Source of the DNA: Thecamonas trahens ATCC 50062 | Lineage: Eukaryota; Apusozoa; Apusomonadida; Apusomonadidae | Direction of reading: 5' to 3' | NCBI RefSeq assembly: GCF_000142905.1 | Contig: NW_013657655.1 | Location: forward strand, 234,981 to 298,980 | Length of the DNA: 64,000 bases | In this document: positions 27,967 to 36,884 of the stretch, one piece after another | How positions within the stretch are numbered: the stretch's first letter is position 1 | How the letters are laid out: each line of letters opens with the position of its first letter | Notes under the pieces: generated by a model | The model's database searches: none | The model's input: the letters and a program-made list of their open reading frames with translations, nothing else | Told to the model about the DNA's origin: nothing | Made by a program: the position numbers and the translations under genes

Positions 27967-29076
27967 CTAGTGGACGTATTCGTCGACGCGACGGAGCTTG
28001 TAGAGGTACTGCGATGCGGCACGAGTAACGCCTGGAGGCGGCGGTGGGAGCGCGGACGATGGCGATGTGTTCGGCGGGGTGGGCGAGGACTGCGGCGAGG
28101 ACTTGGGTGTGAGGCCCGACGGGCGAAGGCCGGGAGGCGCAGCGGCAGGTGATGCCGGCAGCGGTTGGCGGGAGCCGGTGGCTGGCGGTGTTCCGACAAC
28201 GAGCGGTGCCGAGAACGACTTCAGTGTCGCAGTCTCGGACGAGTCGATGGGCTTGGAGGAGAAGAGGAGCTGGCCGAGCGAGAGCGGCTTGGCCCGCTTG
28301 GCCGGCCCCGACGCCGGCTCGGTCCCGGTGGCGGCGGTGGATGCGGCGTCTTGCTCCGGCTCGCGGGTTCGCTTGCGGCTCTGTTGCGTGCTGACCGGCG
28401 GAGGGGCCGAGTGCGAGGCTGTTGCCTGCAGGAGCGCGGACGAAGGAGCAACAGGATGCGGCTGCGGTGCGGCGGGCGCGACTGCAGACGCCTCGGCAGG
28501 CATGTTGAGGGCGATTTGCGAGATGGGCGACTTTTGCGGAGTCGACAACGCCCACGGAGCGTTGGTCAGCGTGGCGGGCGCGGCGGGGGCGAGAGCGGCA
28601 AAGCGGCGCTCGAGGCGCGAGGCGCGATCGAGGGCGACGGGCGGGCGCGGAGCCGGCGGAGCGCGCGGCTGCGGGACGGCGAGACCATCATCAAGCGAGC
28701 GCTCGCGAGGCGGGAGCCACGAGCCGGAATCGATGGGGATGCCACCGCCAGTGGCGGGCTTGAAGGCGATCGAGGAGCGCGAGGCGAGCATGGCAGAGCG
28801 CTTGGCCTTGGCGGCGGCGAGGAGGGCGGAGGCGTCGATGGGCACATCGCGCATGACGGGCGGGATCCACTGATCGAGGACGCCCGAAACGTTTCCATCG
28901 AGCCCATGGAGGGCAAGGAGGCGGGTGGGCATGGCCGGGTTGTGAAAGGCTGCGCTGGCGAGGAGGGCAGCGCGTGGCAAGGTGCCGGTCGACTCGGCCA
29001 CGGCGCGCAGGGTGGCCAACCGCTCATGAGCCGCCCGGGTCACCGCCACCACGTGCGGAGGCAGGGTGTAGTCCAT
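27967..29076 (-). CDS. Unrecognised 369-residue protein, Pro/Ala/Ser-rich
   Basis: The N-terminal about 110 residues look folded (helical, with LLALHGLDGNVSGVLDQWIPPVMRDVP). The rest is disordered, with many Pro, Ser and Ala residues, a basic KRTREP cluster suggestive of nuclear localisation, and a conserved-looking LSLGQLLFSS patch. The C-terminus is YLYKLRRVDEYVH. I cannot place it in a family. The start ATG at 29076 follows a C-rich leader. It is transcribed away from the GT25 gene across the hexamer-repeat region. Confidence 0.65.
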   Translation of the reverse strand: MDYTLPPHVVAVTRAAHERLATLRAVAESTGTLPRAALLASAAFHNPAMPTRLLALHGLDGNVSGVLDQWIPPVMRDVPIDASALLAAAKAKRSAMLASRSSIAFKPATGGGIPIDSGSWLPPRERSLDDGLAVPQPRAPPAPRPPVALDRASRLERRFAALAPAAPATLTNAPWALSTPQKSPISQIALNMPAEASAVAPAAPQPHPVAPSSALLQATASHSAPPPVSTQQSRKRTREPEQDAASTAATGTEPASGPAKRAKPLSLGQLLFSSKPIDSSETATLKSFSAPLVVGTPPATGSRQPLPASPAAAPPGLRPSGLTPKSSPQSSPTPPNTSPSSALPPPPPGVTRAASQYLYKLRRVDEYVH

Positions 29077-29477
29077 ATGTGGAGAGGCGAAGAGGTGTGT
29101 GGGATGTAAGGTGTGGGTGTGGCGTGGCGTGGGGTGGAGTGGAGGTGGGAGGGGGAGGTGGGTGTGACGCGTGCGCGCAGGCGAGGCGACGAGTGAGCGA
29201 GAACGAAAGGCAAGACCAATTTGCTCACCCGTGGTCATTGGCCTAGCCATATTGGCGGCGGTGGCAGTGGCAGTGGCAGTGGCAGTGGCAGTGGCAGTGG
29301 CAGTGGCAGTGGCAGTGGCAGTGGCAGTGGCAGTGGCAGTGGCAGTGGCAGTGGCAGTGGCCATATTGGCGGCGGTGGCAGTGGCAGTGGCAGTGGCAGT
29401 GGCAGTGGCAGTGGCAGTGGCAGTCGCTCGCTCTCTCCTACTCTCCTACTCGCTCGCACTCCTGTCTCCCCTTCCCC
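29077..29477. promoter_or_regulatory. Divergent promoter region dominated by a GGCAGT hexamer array
   Basis: The 401 bp between the unknown gene and the GT25 gene contain two hexamer arrays, each preceded by CCATATTGGCGGCGGTGGCAG. The arrays fill nearly half the spacer. Confidence 0.55.
29253..29424 (+). repeat. (GGCAGT)n minisatellite in two blocks
   Basis: About 16 copies of GGCAGT run to 29360. A CCATATTGGCGGC interruption, identical to the one before the first block, is followed by about nine further copies. On the plus strand it could encode Gly-Ser repeats, but the flanking frames are not convincing genes. Confidence 0.9.
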
Positions 29478-30719
29478 ATGCCCCCTCCCGCCTTGGCTCT
29501 GGCCCTGGCCCTTACCCTGGCTCTGGCAGCACCTGCTGTTGCAGGCCCTCCTCGCCTTGGCGCCGCCCTTGATGACGGCCCGTTCAAGTGCTCGGCAGCG
29601 CCGTCGCAGTTGCCGTCGGCCTCGGCGCTGTGCCACCCGGTCGATCCGAGCAAGGTTCTCATTGACTCTGTGGTGGTCATCAATCTCAAGCGCCGCAGTG
29701 ATCGACTCTCCGCTGTCTCGGCTGCACTCTCTGCCGCAGGACTCCGCGCTCTGCGCTTCCCGGCCGTCGACGGCAAGGTCCTCTCCTCGTTCGAGGTTGC
29801 CATGTACAACGCCAAGGCCATCCGCGATCTCACCCCGGGCCTGGTTGGCAACCTCATGTCGCACTCGCGTGTCTGGGCCCGCACCGCCTCGGCTGGCCTT
29901 GCCTCCATGCTTGTTCTTGAGGACGACGCCACCTTTTCGGCCGATCTTGTGGAGGCGCTGCCGGCCCGCATGGCCGAGCTCAATGCCCTCGACCCGGCAT
30001 GGGACATCGCGTACACCGGTCGCCTCACTGTCGGTGAGACCCGCATGCTCCTCACCGACGAAAATGTCATCTCACACTACGACAACCGCGACGACGTTCG
30101 CCTCTCCGACCATATCATTTCGCCTGGCCCGTCAGAGGGCATGTGGGGCTATCTTATCTCGGCCCGCGGCGCCCGCAAGCTGCTCGATCTCTACGCCAAA
30201 TCGCCCATCCTCTACGACGTCGACCTCCTTCTCCACACACCGGCTATCCGCAACGAGCTTGCCATGTACGCCTTTGTTCCTGTCCTCACCTCGTTTGACG
30301 AGGCCGATGCCTACTCGGACGACTCCGGCACCAACACCGCCACAAACCTCCTCAAGCGCGCCAACAAGCTCATCGGTGCAGGTCTCTTCGCAGAAGCCAT
30401 CTCGCGCTACGAGCGCGCCCTCGAAATCGGCCTCTCTGGCGCCGAGCATGCCTGGGCCCACACAAACATGGCGTACATCAAGGACCTGCACTTTGCAGAC
30501 GTCGCCGCCGCCGCCGCGCACTTTGAGGCCGCCGCCACAACCCCGGGTGTCTCGCCGCCCGCCATGGCCGATACTCTCGCCAACTACTGCTTTTTCCACT
30601 ACCGCCACAACAACTACGCCGAGGCACTCACAAAGTGCGACGCTGCCCTCCAGCTGGACCCCTCGCACGAAAAGGCCAAAGCCAATCGCGCTTCCGTCGT
30701 CGCAGCCCTCGACGGCTAG
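29478..30719 (+). CDS. GT25-family glycosyltransferase with C-terminal tetratricopeptide repeats
   Basis: This 413-residue protein starts with a signal peptide (hydrophobic residues 4-22, ALAAPAVAG cleavage region). The GT25 domain (about 62-290) has VVINLKRRSDRL at its start and the LEDDA motif (147-151) that serves as the DxD-like metal/nucleotide-sugar site. GMWGYLISARGARKLLDLY is typical of the COLGALT/LPS-glycosyltransferase family. Residues about 300-410 form at least two TPR-like helical pairs (AEAISRYERALEIG; YAEALTKCDAALQLDPSHEKA). It probably acts in the secretory pathway, adding galactose or glucose. The acceptor is unknown, and the TPRs may hold substrate or partners. Confidence 0.85.
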   Translation: MPPPALALALALTLALAAPAVAGPPRLGAALDDGPFKCSAAPSQLPSASALCHPVDPSKVLIDSVVVINLKRRSDRLSAVSAALSAAGLRALRFPAVDGKVLSSFEVAMYNAKAIRDLTPGLVGNLMSHSRVWARTASAGLASMLVLEDDATFSADLVEALPARMAELNALDPAWDIAYTGRLTVGETRMLLTDENVISHYDNRDDVRLSDHIISPGPSEGMWGYLISARGARKLLDLYAKSPILYDVDLLLHTPAIRNELAMYAFVPVLTSFDEADAYSDDSGTNTATNLLKRANKLIGAGLFAEAISRYERALEIGLSGAEHAWAHTNMAYIKDLHFADVAAAAAHFEAAATTPGVSPPAMADTLANYCFFHYRHNNYAEALTKCDAALQLDPSHEKAKANRASVVAALDG

Positions 30720-30762
30720 TCAACGGGCGTTTCCTGCACGCCAACACGGTGTGCATCAACCT

Positions 30763-33014
30763 TTACTGCTCGCCGCTCTCCAGCTTACACATCAGCGCTG
30801 CATTGATTGCCTTGGCCGACTCGTACTTGGCGGTCAGCGCAGCTTGCGCAGCCTCGGCCGCCGCCTGCTGCGCCGCAAGCAGGTCGGCCGCCCGCTCCAC
30901 CGCCTCGTGTAGCGAAGCGTTCTCGGTCTGTAGCGACGAGACCCGCGAAGTCGCCTGCGATGTAAACGACTGCAAGAGCTTGATCTCGGCTTCGGCCTTG
31001 GCCAGCTTCACCTGAAGTTTGGCCTCGACGTTTTTGTGGATCTTCAGCGCCGCAGAGAGCTCGGCCGCCCGCTCGCTGGCCTTTCGTTGGGCCGCGCCTG
31101 GCTTTCCCACTTGAGCAGCTCGTGTGACATTGACTCGAGCGACGCCTCGTAGCTCGCCTGGCGCTCCAGCAGCGGCAGCGCCGTGGCCAGCTTGGCCTTC
31201 AGCGAGAGCAGAGTCTCGTTCTTGCGCGCGATTTCGTCCTCGGCGCTGCGGAGGCTCTGCTTCGCCTGCTCCAGCTCGACGTCCTTGGCTGCGCCCATCG
31301 CTTCTAGGGTCGCAATCCGCGCCTGCGCGCTGTCGAGCTGCACCTTGAGCGCCGCTGCTGCCGCTGCATGCTGTTCCGCCGCCACAGCTCCTCGTGCACG
31401 CTCGGCATCCACATCCTTGTGCAATGCCTGGATCGCCCCGCGCTGGCTCTGCACCTTGCGGAAGAGCGCCATGTTTTGCGCCTCGCGCTCCGCAGAGTCC
31501 ACAATGTCGCGCGAGAGCAGCCGGACTCGCTCCTTGTGCATCGCGCACCAGAACCGCTCCAGCAGCAGCGACGCCTCCACACGTAGAACGCGGAGCGCCG
31601 CGGGCCCCGGGTGCTGCCCGTCGCTGCTCTCCGCCAGTAGCTCTTCCACCTCGTGTAGCACTGTCAACACCTTGTTCTCGGTCTGCGGCTCCAAGAGAGC
31701 CATCAGCGGGTGCTGCGGCGCGCTCGATCCACCGCTTGAGGCCCCGCCCCCGCTCCCACCCTCGTCCTCGGCATACAAGTGATGCGAGTAGAGGTCGTTG
31801 ACCAATGTTGCCAAGCCTGCCGCCGGCATTGGGCTCGCCACTGCCGCGCCCGGGCTGGCAAGGCCAAAGCAGGTGGTGATGATTGTCGCCGGCTTGTGCC
31901 ACCGCTCCGCCCCAAGCTCGGGCGTGTGTGTCAGCGACGACGGGTTGAACGGCAGCCGCGACATGCACTGGTAAATGGTGGTCTTGGTGCACGCGCTCGA
32001 GCCTGGTGCGAGAAAGACCTCGCGCATTCGGGCAAAGAACCTCGTGGGGAACATGCCATACAGAAGGGCAAAGTAGATTTGAACAACTTGCCGGAGCGGG
32101 AGCGGGCCATCACCGTGCTCCGCCAGCACCACTTGGGCCGGTCGTGCCTCCAACTCGGGCGCGACCGCCTCGTCCAGCACCTCCAGACCGGCCTCGATGC
32201 GGGTCATCAGCGCGCACGGCACCGAAAACAAGTCGTCGAGGTGCGGAACAAAGAGGGGTGGAAGGAGCGGGATTAGCATGAAGAGCGTGACCGACGCCGC
32301 CACCACAACATCGTCAGCCGCAGCAGGCGAGATGACCATGTCGCGGAGGAGGACTGTCAGAAGCTCGGGGGTGAAGAGCTCGTGCATCCGCGAGCCTTGG
32401 TCAAGCGCAATCGCATTGAGCAGCCGCAGCGTGGCCACCAGCCGCGGCGATGCACTGGCATCATCGGTCGCGGCCGCCTCCTGATCTCCCGCCGATGCCG
32501 CAGCCTCCAGATCGTCGTCCGACGTGAGCATGGTGACCAGGATGGCCGAGACCGCTGCAGGCGCCGCGTTGGCCACGCCGCGCAGCAGTGCGCCGACCGG
32601 GCCTTCACCGGGCACAACCGATCCGAGCGCCGCCTCGGCCACGTGCGCCGAGAGGACCCGCAGCGTGAGGGCCGACGACGAGGCCAGCATCCGGAGCGCC
32701 GTCGCTTGGACGTTGTCCGCCAGCGCCGCGTCGGGCGCCGCAATGCGCTGCAGCACAAAGGTCGACCACTGCGAGACCCGTGCATGCGAGTTCGCCTCCA
32801 GCAATGTGGCGAGGACTTGCAGCAAGACCCGTGTCTGCTCGACAGACAGCGGCTGCAGGCCCGTCACCTTGGGGTACAGCCGCTCCAGCACAGACGCCTG
32901 CAGCGCCGTCGACGCCGCGGCGGCTTCCGACAACGCCGCAAGCGTCGCCGCCGAGTACCGTGCCTCGCGCACGGCCTCCACCACCCCAGCAAGCGCCTCG
33001 TTGAACTCGGCCAT
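30763..33014 (-). CDS. TSC1: Hamartin (TSC1) homologue; one frame break
   Basis: The N-terminal about 400 residues are helical-repeat-like. They contain the TSC1 pattern FALLYGMFPTRFFARMRE (human LYGMYPCNF...) and the later HTPELGAERWHK (human HELDPRRWKR). The rest is a long coiled coil, as in hamartin. With TSC2, TSC1 forms the Rheb-GAP complex that restrains TORC1. The frame from 33014 runs to about 31105, where LLKWE is followed by an off-frame tail. The coiled coil resumes one frame back (AQRKASERAAELSAALK) and ends at the TAA at 30765-30763. One added base near 31103-31108 (AAA/GGG on the sense strand) gives a 750-residue protein. At that length it is shorter than animal TSC1 (about 1160). 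Confidence 0.75.
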
Positions 33015-33194
33015 GTTGGGTATTGGGTGCGTGCGACGGAGTCGAGGGTTGGCAGACCGGGGCGAGTGGTCGTCGCCCTCGACCTCGACACCGTGCCCCC
33101 ACAACCGCACCAGCCCGACTGTCATTTAGCGTACCATGGGACAGCGCCCACCCCCTCAAGGCCGGATCTTGAGGGGGATCAGTCTCTACTAGGA

Positions 33195-34262
33195 CTACGA
33201 GGCCGAAGTCCGTGACGGCTTCGTGCCTGATGTCCGCGACGGTTTTGCTGCAGGCTTCTTCTTGCTCTTTCCCGCCGTGCGCTTGCGAGTGAGAAACTCT
33301 GTCTCCGAGTCATCGCTCGCGGCGCCGTTGTCGTTGCTCAAGATTGCTTCCATCTCCCTGACTTTGCGCGACGCCGATCTCGACGGCCGCAACAAGCGAC
33401 GCTGCGCCGATGCTCCTGCCTCGGTGGCATCATCAGCAACACCACTGCTCCCGTCGTCGCCCTTGGCCGCCTTCTTGCTCACCGACTTTTTCTTGGCCGT
33501 CGACTTCTTCTTTGCCGTCGACTTCTTCTTTGCCGTCGACTTCTTTGCCGTCGACTTCTTCTTGCTCACCGACTTCTTCTTGCTCACCGACTTCTTCTTG
33601 CTCACCGTCTTTTTGTTGGATGAGGATGTCTTGGCCTTTGAGCGCGAGTCCCGGCCCGGGCGTTTGGATGGCCGGCCTCCGTCCCCCTGATCCAGATCCG
33701 AGTCGGCCTCGTCCTCCCGCTTCCGCTTGGAGCCTGGCGTTGGCGCTGCGTTCTCCTTGGACGCCACCGCCGGGTTGACAACAAGCCGCGGCCGGGCTGT
33801 GGTGGGCACCGCCGCCAGCGTTGCCCGGAACTTGAAGTCGGCACCTGGCATCGGCTGCCCCGAGGATCGCACCTTCCGCCAAGCCAGGCGCGGGAGAAGC
33901 TTTGCCCGCTTGTACTCGACATGGATGGCGATGACGCCGCCAACCAGCCCCGGCTCCACAGCCTGCCACGTGATGCCCAGGTTGGGCTCAGCAACGTCGC
34001 TACTCAGCCGCCGCAGCGTGAACCGCATGTACGCCACCATACCCGAGTGAACCTTGGCCCGCAGCGCCTTGTCGCCCTCAAGCAGCGCATATGTCTCATC
34101 ACTGCACCCCGCAGCCCCATGCATGTGAGTCAATCTCTCCACCTGTCCGTGCCTCTGCGTTCTGTGCGCCCGCGGTGCTGGCCCTGTTGCCCGCCCGCCA
34201 CTCCGCGCGCCAAAACACGACCCTTTTGGAACGTACTCGCGGACGGACAGAGCGCATTGCAT
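33195..34262 (-). CDS. Unrecognised nuclear-type protein with lysine-rich repeats
   Basis: The proposed exons are 34262-34237 (MQCALSVR...) and 34101-33195. They join through a 135-bp intron (GTACGT donor, CAG acceptor) to give 310 residues. The N-terminal about 120 residues look folded (DETYALLEGDKALRAKVHSG...RFTLRRLSS, then beta-rich IAIHVEYKRAKLLPRLAWRKV). The C-half is histone-H1-like low complexity: KKKSVSKKKSTAKK repeats, an NLS-like KRKRE and an Arg/Ser tail. A chromatin or nucleolar role is a guess from composition. The first exon is short and less certain than the second. Confidence 0.6.
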   Translation of the reverse strand: MQCALSVREYVPKGSCFGARSGGRATGPAPRAHRTQRHGQVERLTHMHGAAGCSDETYALLEGDKALRAKVHSGMVAYMRFTLRRLSSDVAEPNLGITWQAVEPGLVGGVIAIHVEYKRAKLLPRLAWRKVRSSGQPMPGADFKFRATLAAVPTTARPRLVVNPAVASKENAAPTPGSKRKREDEADSDLDQGDGGRPSKRPGRDSRSKAKTSSSNKKTVSKKKSVSKKKSVSKKKSTAKKSTAKKKSTAKKKSTAKKKSVSKKAAKGDDGSSGVADDATEAGASAQRRLLRPSRSASRKVREMEAILSNDNGAASDDSETEFLTRKRTAGKSKKKPAAKPSRTSGTKPSRTSAS

Positions 34263-34386
34263 GATGGACTCAGCGCCGCCTACAAAGGCAATGGCCCGCG
34301 TCCCGGGTTGCGGGAGCTGCGTTGACGCCAGTGTGTCCATGCTTGTGCCCTCGCGGCTCAATGCCAGACGTGTGTTACTTCCCGCC

Positions 34387-35694
34387 TCACGACTCGGTGC
34401 TCCAGCTGTCACTGGCCACGCTGCCTCCTGCACCCGCGCGTCCGACGCCGCCGATGGGACCACCGGCGCCGTCATTGGTCCCCATATCGCTGCCGCGACC
34501 AGAGAGCACTCCACTCTCGTTCTCGTGTGCTGCATACGCCGGCGGCGGGCCTGACGTGTTGCCTCCGCCGCTGCCGCCGTTGTGATAGCCGATCTCATCA
34601 CCGACTCGGCCGCCAGTTGCCAAACCGGAGTTGGTCGTGTCCGATGATGCAGAGTTGCTCGGCTTCTCCGGCCGTGGCGAGCGTGCCTGTACAACGGCAA
34701 GCTCCCACCCGGCGTGGTTGAGGAGCGAGATGTCGGGCTCGTGTGCGATAAGGAAGAGGTAGTCGGCAAGGAGCGCAAGGGTGTTGTCAGGCACCGCCGA
34801 GCGGCGGAGCTTGCGGTTGAACGGCTTGATGACTAGGCCGTTGCCCGGATTCATGCACATGTTCCGCGCTAGATCGTCGATGTGCAGTGTGTTGCACGGT
34901 GTGTAAAAGTCTGGAAACTTCCCCCAGATAAAGTGAAGGTCCTTGACCTGGTGCACAACGATGTTGCCCTGTGCATCAGTCCGCGAGACATTGTACATGG
35001 ACGAGACATCGAGGACAAAGACAAACTTGAAGGCCTCGTGTGTGAGTAGACCCAGCGCGGTGAGGATCGTCTCCAATCGCCGCCACGACGACTGCGACCA
35101 GATGCAGAGGTCATAGCCGTAGGTGTAGGCCTTGGCCAGAAACGCGTCAACATGTGGCCTCTTTAGCCGGAGCACCTTGTGCGCAATCTTCTCGTCTGCT
35201 GACCGAAAGTCGTACAGCGTCTCGTCGAGATCGAGCACCAACAGCTTGGCACCCGGTCGCGGCGGCGTGATCACATTGATCTCTGCAGTGTTGCCGGTTG
35301 CAATGAGCTTGCTCCGGCCGTCAGCCTCGACCTCGGCCATGAACTCATCCTCGGTCGCGCCCGCCGACAATCGCGCCCGTTTCAACGCCTCTAATCTGTT
35401 CTGCTCTGCGATACGAAGCTTCTTGCGACGCGAAGGCTTGCGCACCCGCCCCTTGCCCTTGCCCTTGCCCTTGCCATTGCCCTTTTCTCTATGCTTGCGC
35501 TTGCACTTGGCCGCGCCATCGCCTGCGACACCGGCTTGGGCTCCGGCATCGTCACCATCGTCGCCACCGCCGACATCGCCGCGGGACGACGACTCCATGC
35601 CCGCTTGGGGCCGGCCCGACCGCCGACGGCGGGTTCGCCGCGATCGCCGGACGCGGCTACCCGACATTGCACTTGACCGCCGCGCCGAGGCCAT
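34387..35694 (-). CDS. UBLCP1-like HAD (FCP/SCP) phosphatase lacking the ubiquitin-like domain
   Basis: This 435-residue protein has the HAD catalytic motif DLDET at 155-159 (LLVLDLDETLYDFRS). Family-specific blocks follow: LKRPHVDAFLAKAYTYGYDLCIWSQSS, FIWGKFPDFYTPCNTLHIDDLARNMCMNPGNGLVIKPF. These match UBLCP1, the nuclear CTD/proteasome phosphatase. Instead of the N-terminal ubiquitin-like domain there is a basic, Arg- and Lys/Gly-rich region (SRRTRRRRS; KGKGKGKG near 73-82). The C-terminus has a disordered Gly/Ser tail. Loss of the UBL would remove the known proteasome contact, so the target may differ. The start at 35694 is the first ATG. Confidence 0.85.
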   Translation of the reverse strand: MASARRSSAMSGSRVRRSRRTRRRRSGRPQAGMESSSRGDVGGGDDGDDAGAQAGVAGDGAAKCKRKHREKGNGKGKGKGKGRVRKPSRRKKLRIAEQNRLEALKRARLSAGATEDEFMAEVEADGRSKLIATGNTAEINVITPPRPGAKLLVLDLDETLYDFRSADEKIAHKVLRLKRPHVDAFLAKAYTYGYDLCIWSQSSWRRLETILTALGLLTHEAFKFVFVLDVSSMYNVSRTDAQGNIVVHQVKDLHFIWGKFPDFYTPCNTLHIDDLARNMCMNPGNGLVIKPFNRKLRRSAVPDNTLALLADYLFLIAHEPDISLLNHAGWELAVVQARSPRPEKPSNSASSDTTNSGLATGGRVGDEIGYHNGGSGGGNTSGPPPAYAAHENESGVLSGRGSDMGTNDGAGGPIGGVGRAGAGGSVASDSWSTES

Positions 35695-36074
35695 GATCGC
35701 CAGGTTCTCCCGCGCCTCCTATCCCACGATTGCCGTCCAACGCTCCCCGAGTGTGAGTCCCTCCGGTGTGGGCGTTCCGAGCGCGACGGCTGCAGCATCT
35801 CCTCGCCCGCCGATCAACCTACCGCCACATGCCCCCCGCATGCATCCAGCACCATGGCCACAACATCGGCAAGATCAAGGGCGTGGAACTCGGAAAGAAG
35901 GGTGGCGAGAGCCAGGTCTCTATCGACCGTCGTCGTACTCGCTGCGACTGTGTCTGCCATGCTCAGCTAGCCGGGCAGCTCTCCGCGCCTCAGCCTCCAC
36001 CCGCTTGAGTACTTTCGGCGGGAGAGTGTGGCTTGCTCGAGAGCGATGTGTCGCATGTCGGCAACAGCAGACGC

Positions 36075-36130
36075 GACTTCGACCTCAACCTCAACCTCGA
36101 CCTCGACCGCGACCTCGACCTCGACCACAT
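36075..36130 (+). repeat. (CTCGAC)n / (CTCAAC)n hexamer array
   Basis: About eight units, with interruptions (ACCGCGACC), lie in the spacer upstream of the exchanger gene. Confidence 0.8.
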
Positions 36131-36218
36131 CCGTATGGCTCGCACGAGCCAATCTCCCGCTGTCTCGACTCGGGCTTCCTGCGCAGGTTGAGGCGAACGC
36201 AGGAACACTGTTCGCTTG

Positions 36219-36300
36219 ACCATTCGTTCGATCGTTCGTTCGTTCGTTTCGTTCGTTCGTTTGCATCGTTCGCTCGTTCGTTTGTTTGCAGCGGTTCGTT
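36219..36300 (+). repeat. (TTCG)n tetranucleotide-rich tract
   Basis: Imperfect GTTC/TTCG repeats include ATTCGTTCGATCGTTCG, with variants TTTCG and CTCG. Confidence 0.85.
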
Positions 36301-36884
36301 GGATGGACGTACGGGGGCGGAGGCGGGAGAGGTACAGCGGGAGCCACCCCTCCACAACAAGCAGGTACGTGGACCGCCCCGAGTGTTGAGGATGAGGAGG
36401 GGATAAGAGAGGAAGGAAGAGTGTGTGAACGGCAGTCTTGTAGCCCGTGGCTGCTCCAGAAGTGCTCGTACAGGCGTATCGCCAGCCGTGTTGCCTGTCG
36501 CGGTGCGGGCCAAAACGGGTGTTCGCAACGGGTGGTCGACAGCGGTGCGTCCCCAGCTTGCCCTTTAGCCGCGTGGGGGTAGCTGGCTGCTACAATGGCG
36601 GGGTTGCCCGCAGACGATAGCGATGGAGAGATCCAGTGGTACTGGTCAAGCACAAAGTGCGTTGCTTGAACTATCCCTTGGTCATGCCATTCCTTGGTCT
36701 GCTCGCCGGGAATCAGTGTCTGCGAGCCCTATGTGTGGTCGGTGGTGCGGGTGCGGGAAGGGAGGGAAAAGCAAAGGGCCTCAGTAATTTTTGGCTGTTT
36801 TTCTGCCAGAGAGCGGCGGGGGGGGAGGGGAGGGGAGGGAGGAAAGAGACTGACTGTGGACGAGTATTGTGGGGGGAGACAGAG

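Larger units (their letters stand above)
35695..36884. promoter_or_regulatory. Long divergent intergenic region with simple repeats
   Basis: This is 1190 bp between the UBLCP1-like start and the exchanger start. It includes a CTCGAC-type hexamer array (about 36075-36130) and a (TTCG)n-rich stretch (about 36219-36300). Open frames across it have repeat-driven composition and no family features, so I call no gene. Confidence 0.5.

Noticed and set aside
29221-30912. Long plus-strand frame starting with a Gly-Ser repeat
   Set aside because: It comes from the hexamer array and then runs off-frame through the GT25 gene; Arg/Ser/Pro-rich composition marks it as a shadow.
31103-31109. GGGAAAG as a possible -1 slippery heptamer in TSC1
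   Set aside because: The zero frame does not match the X XXY YYZ phasing, and no stem or pseudoknot is obvious; a missing base is simpler.
35967-36653. Minus-strand frame of about 228 codons in the long spacer
   Set aside because: Its composition is driven by TTCG and CTCGAC repeats (NERT, VEVEVE), with no domain and no conserved start.
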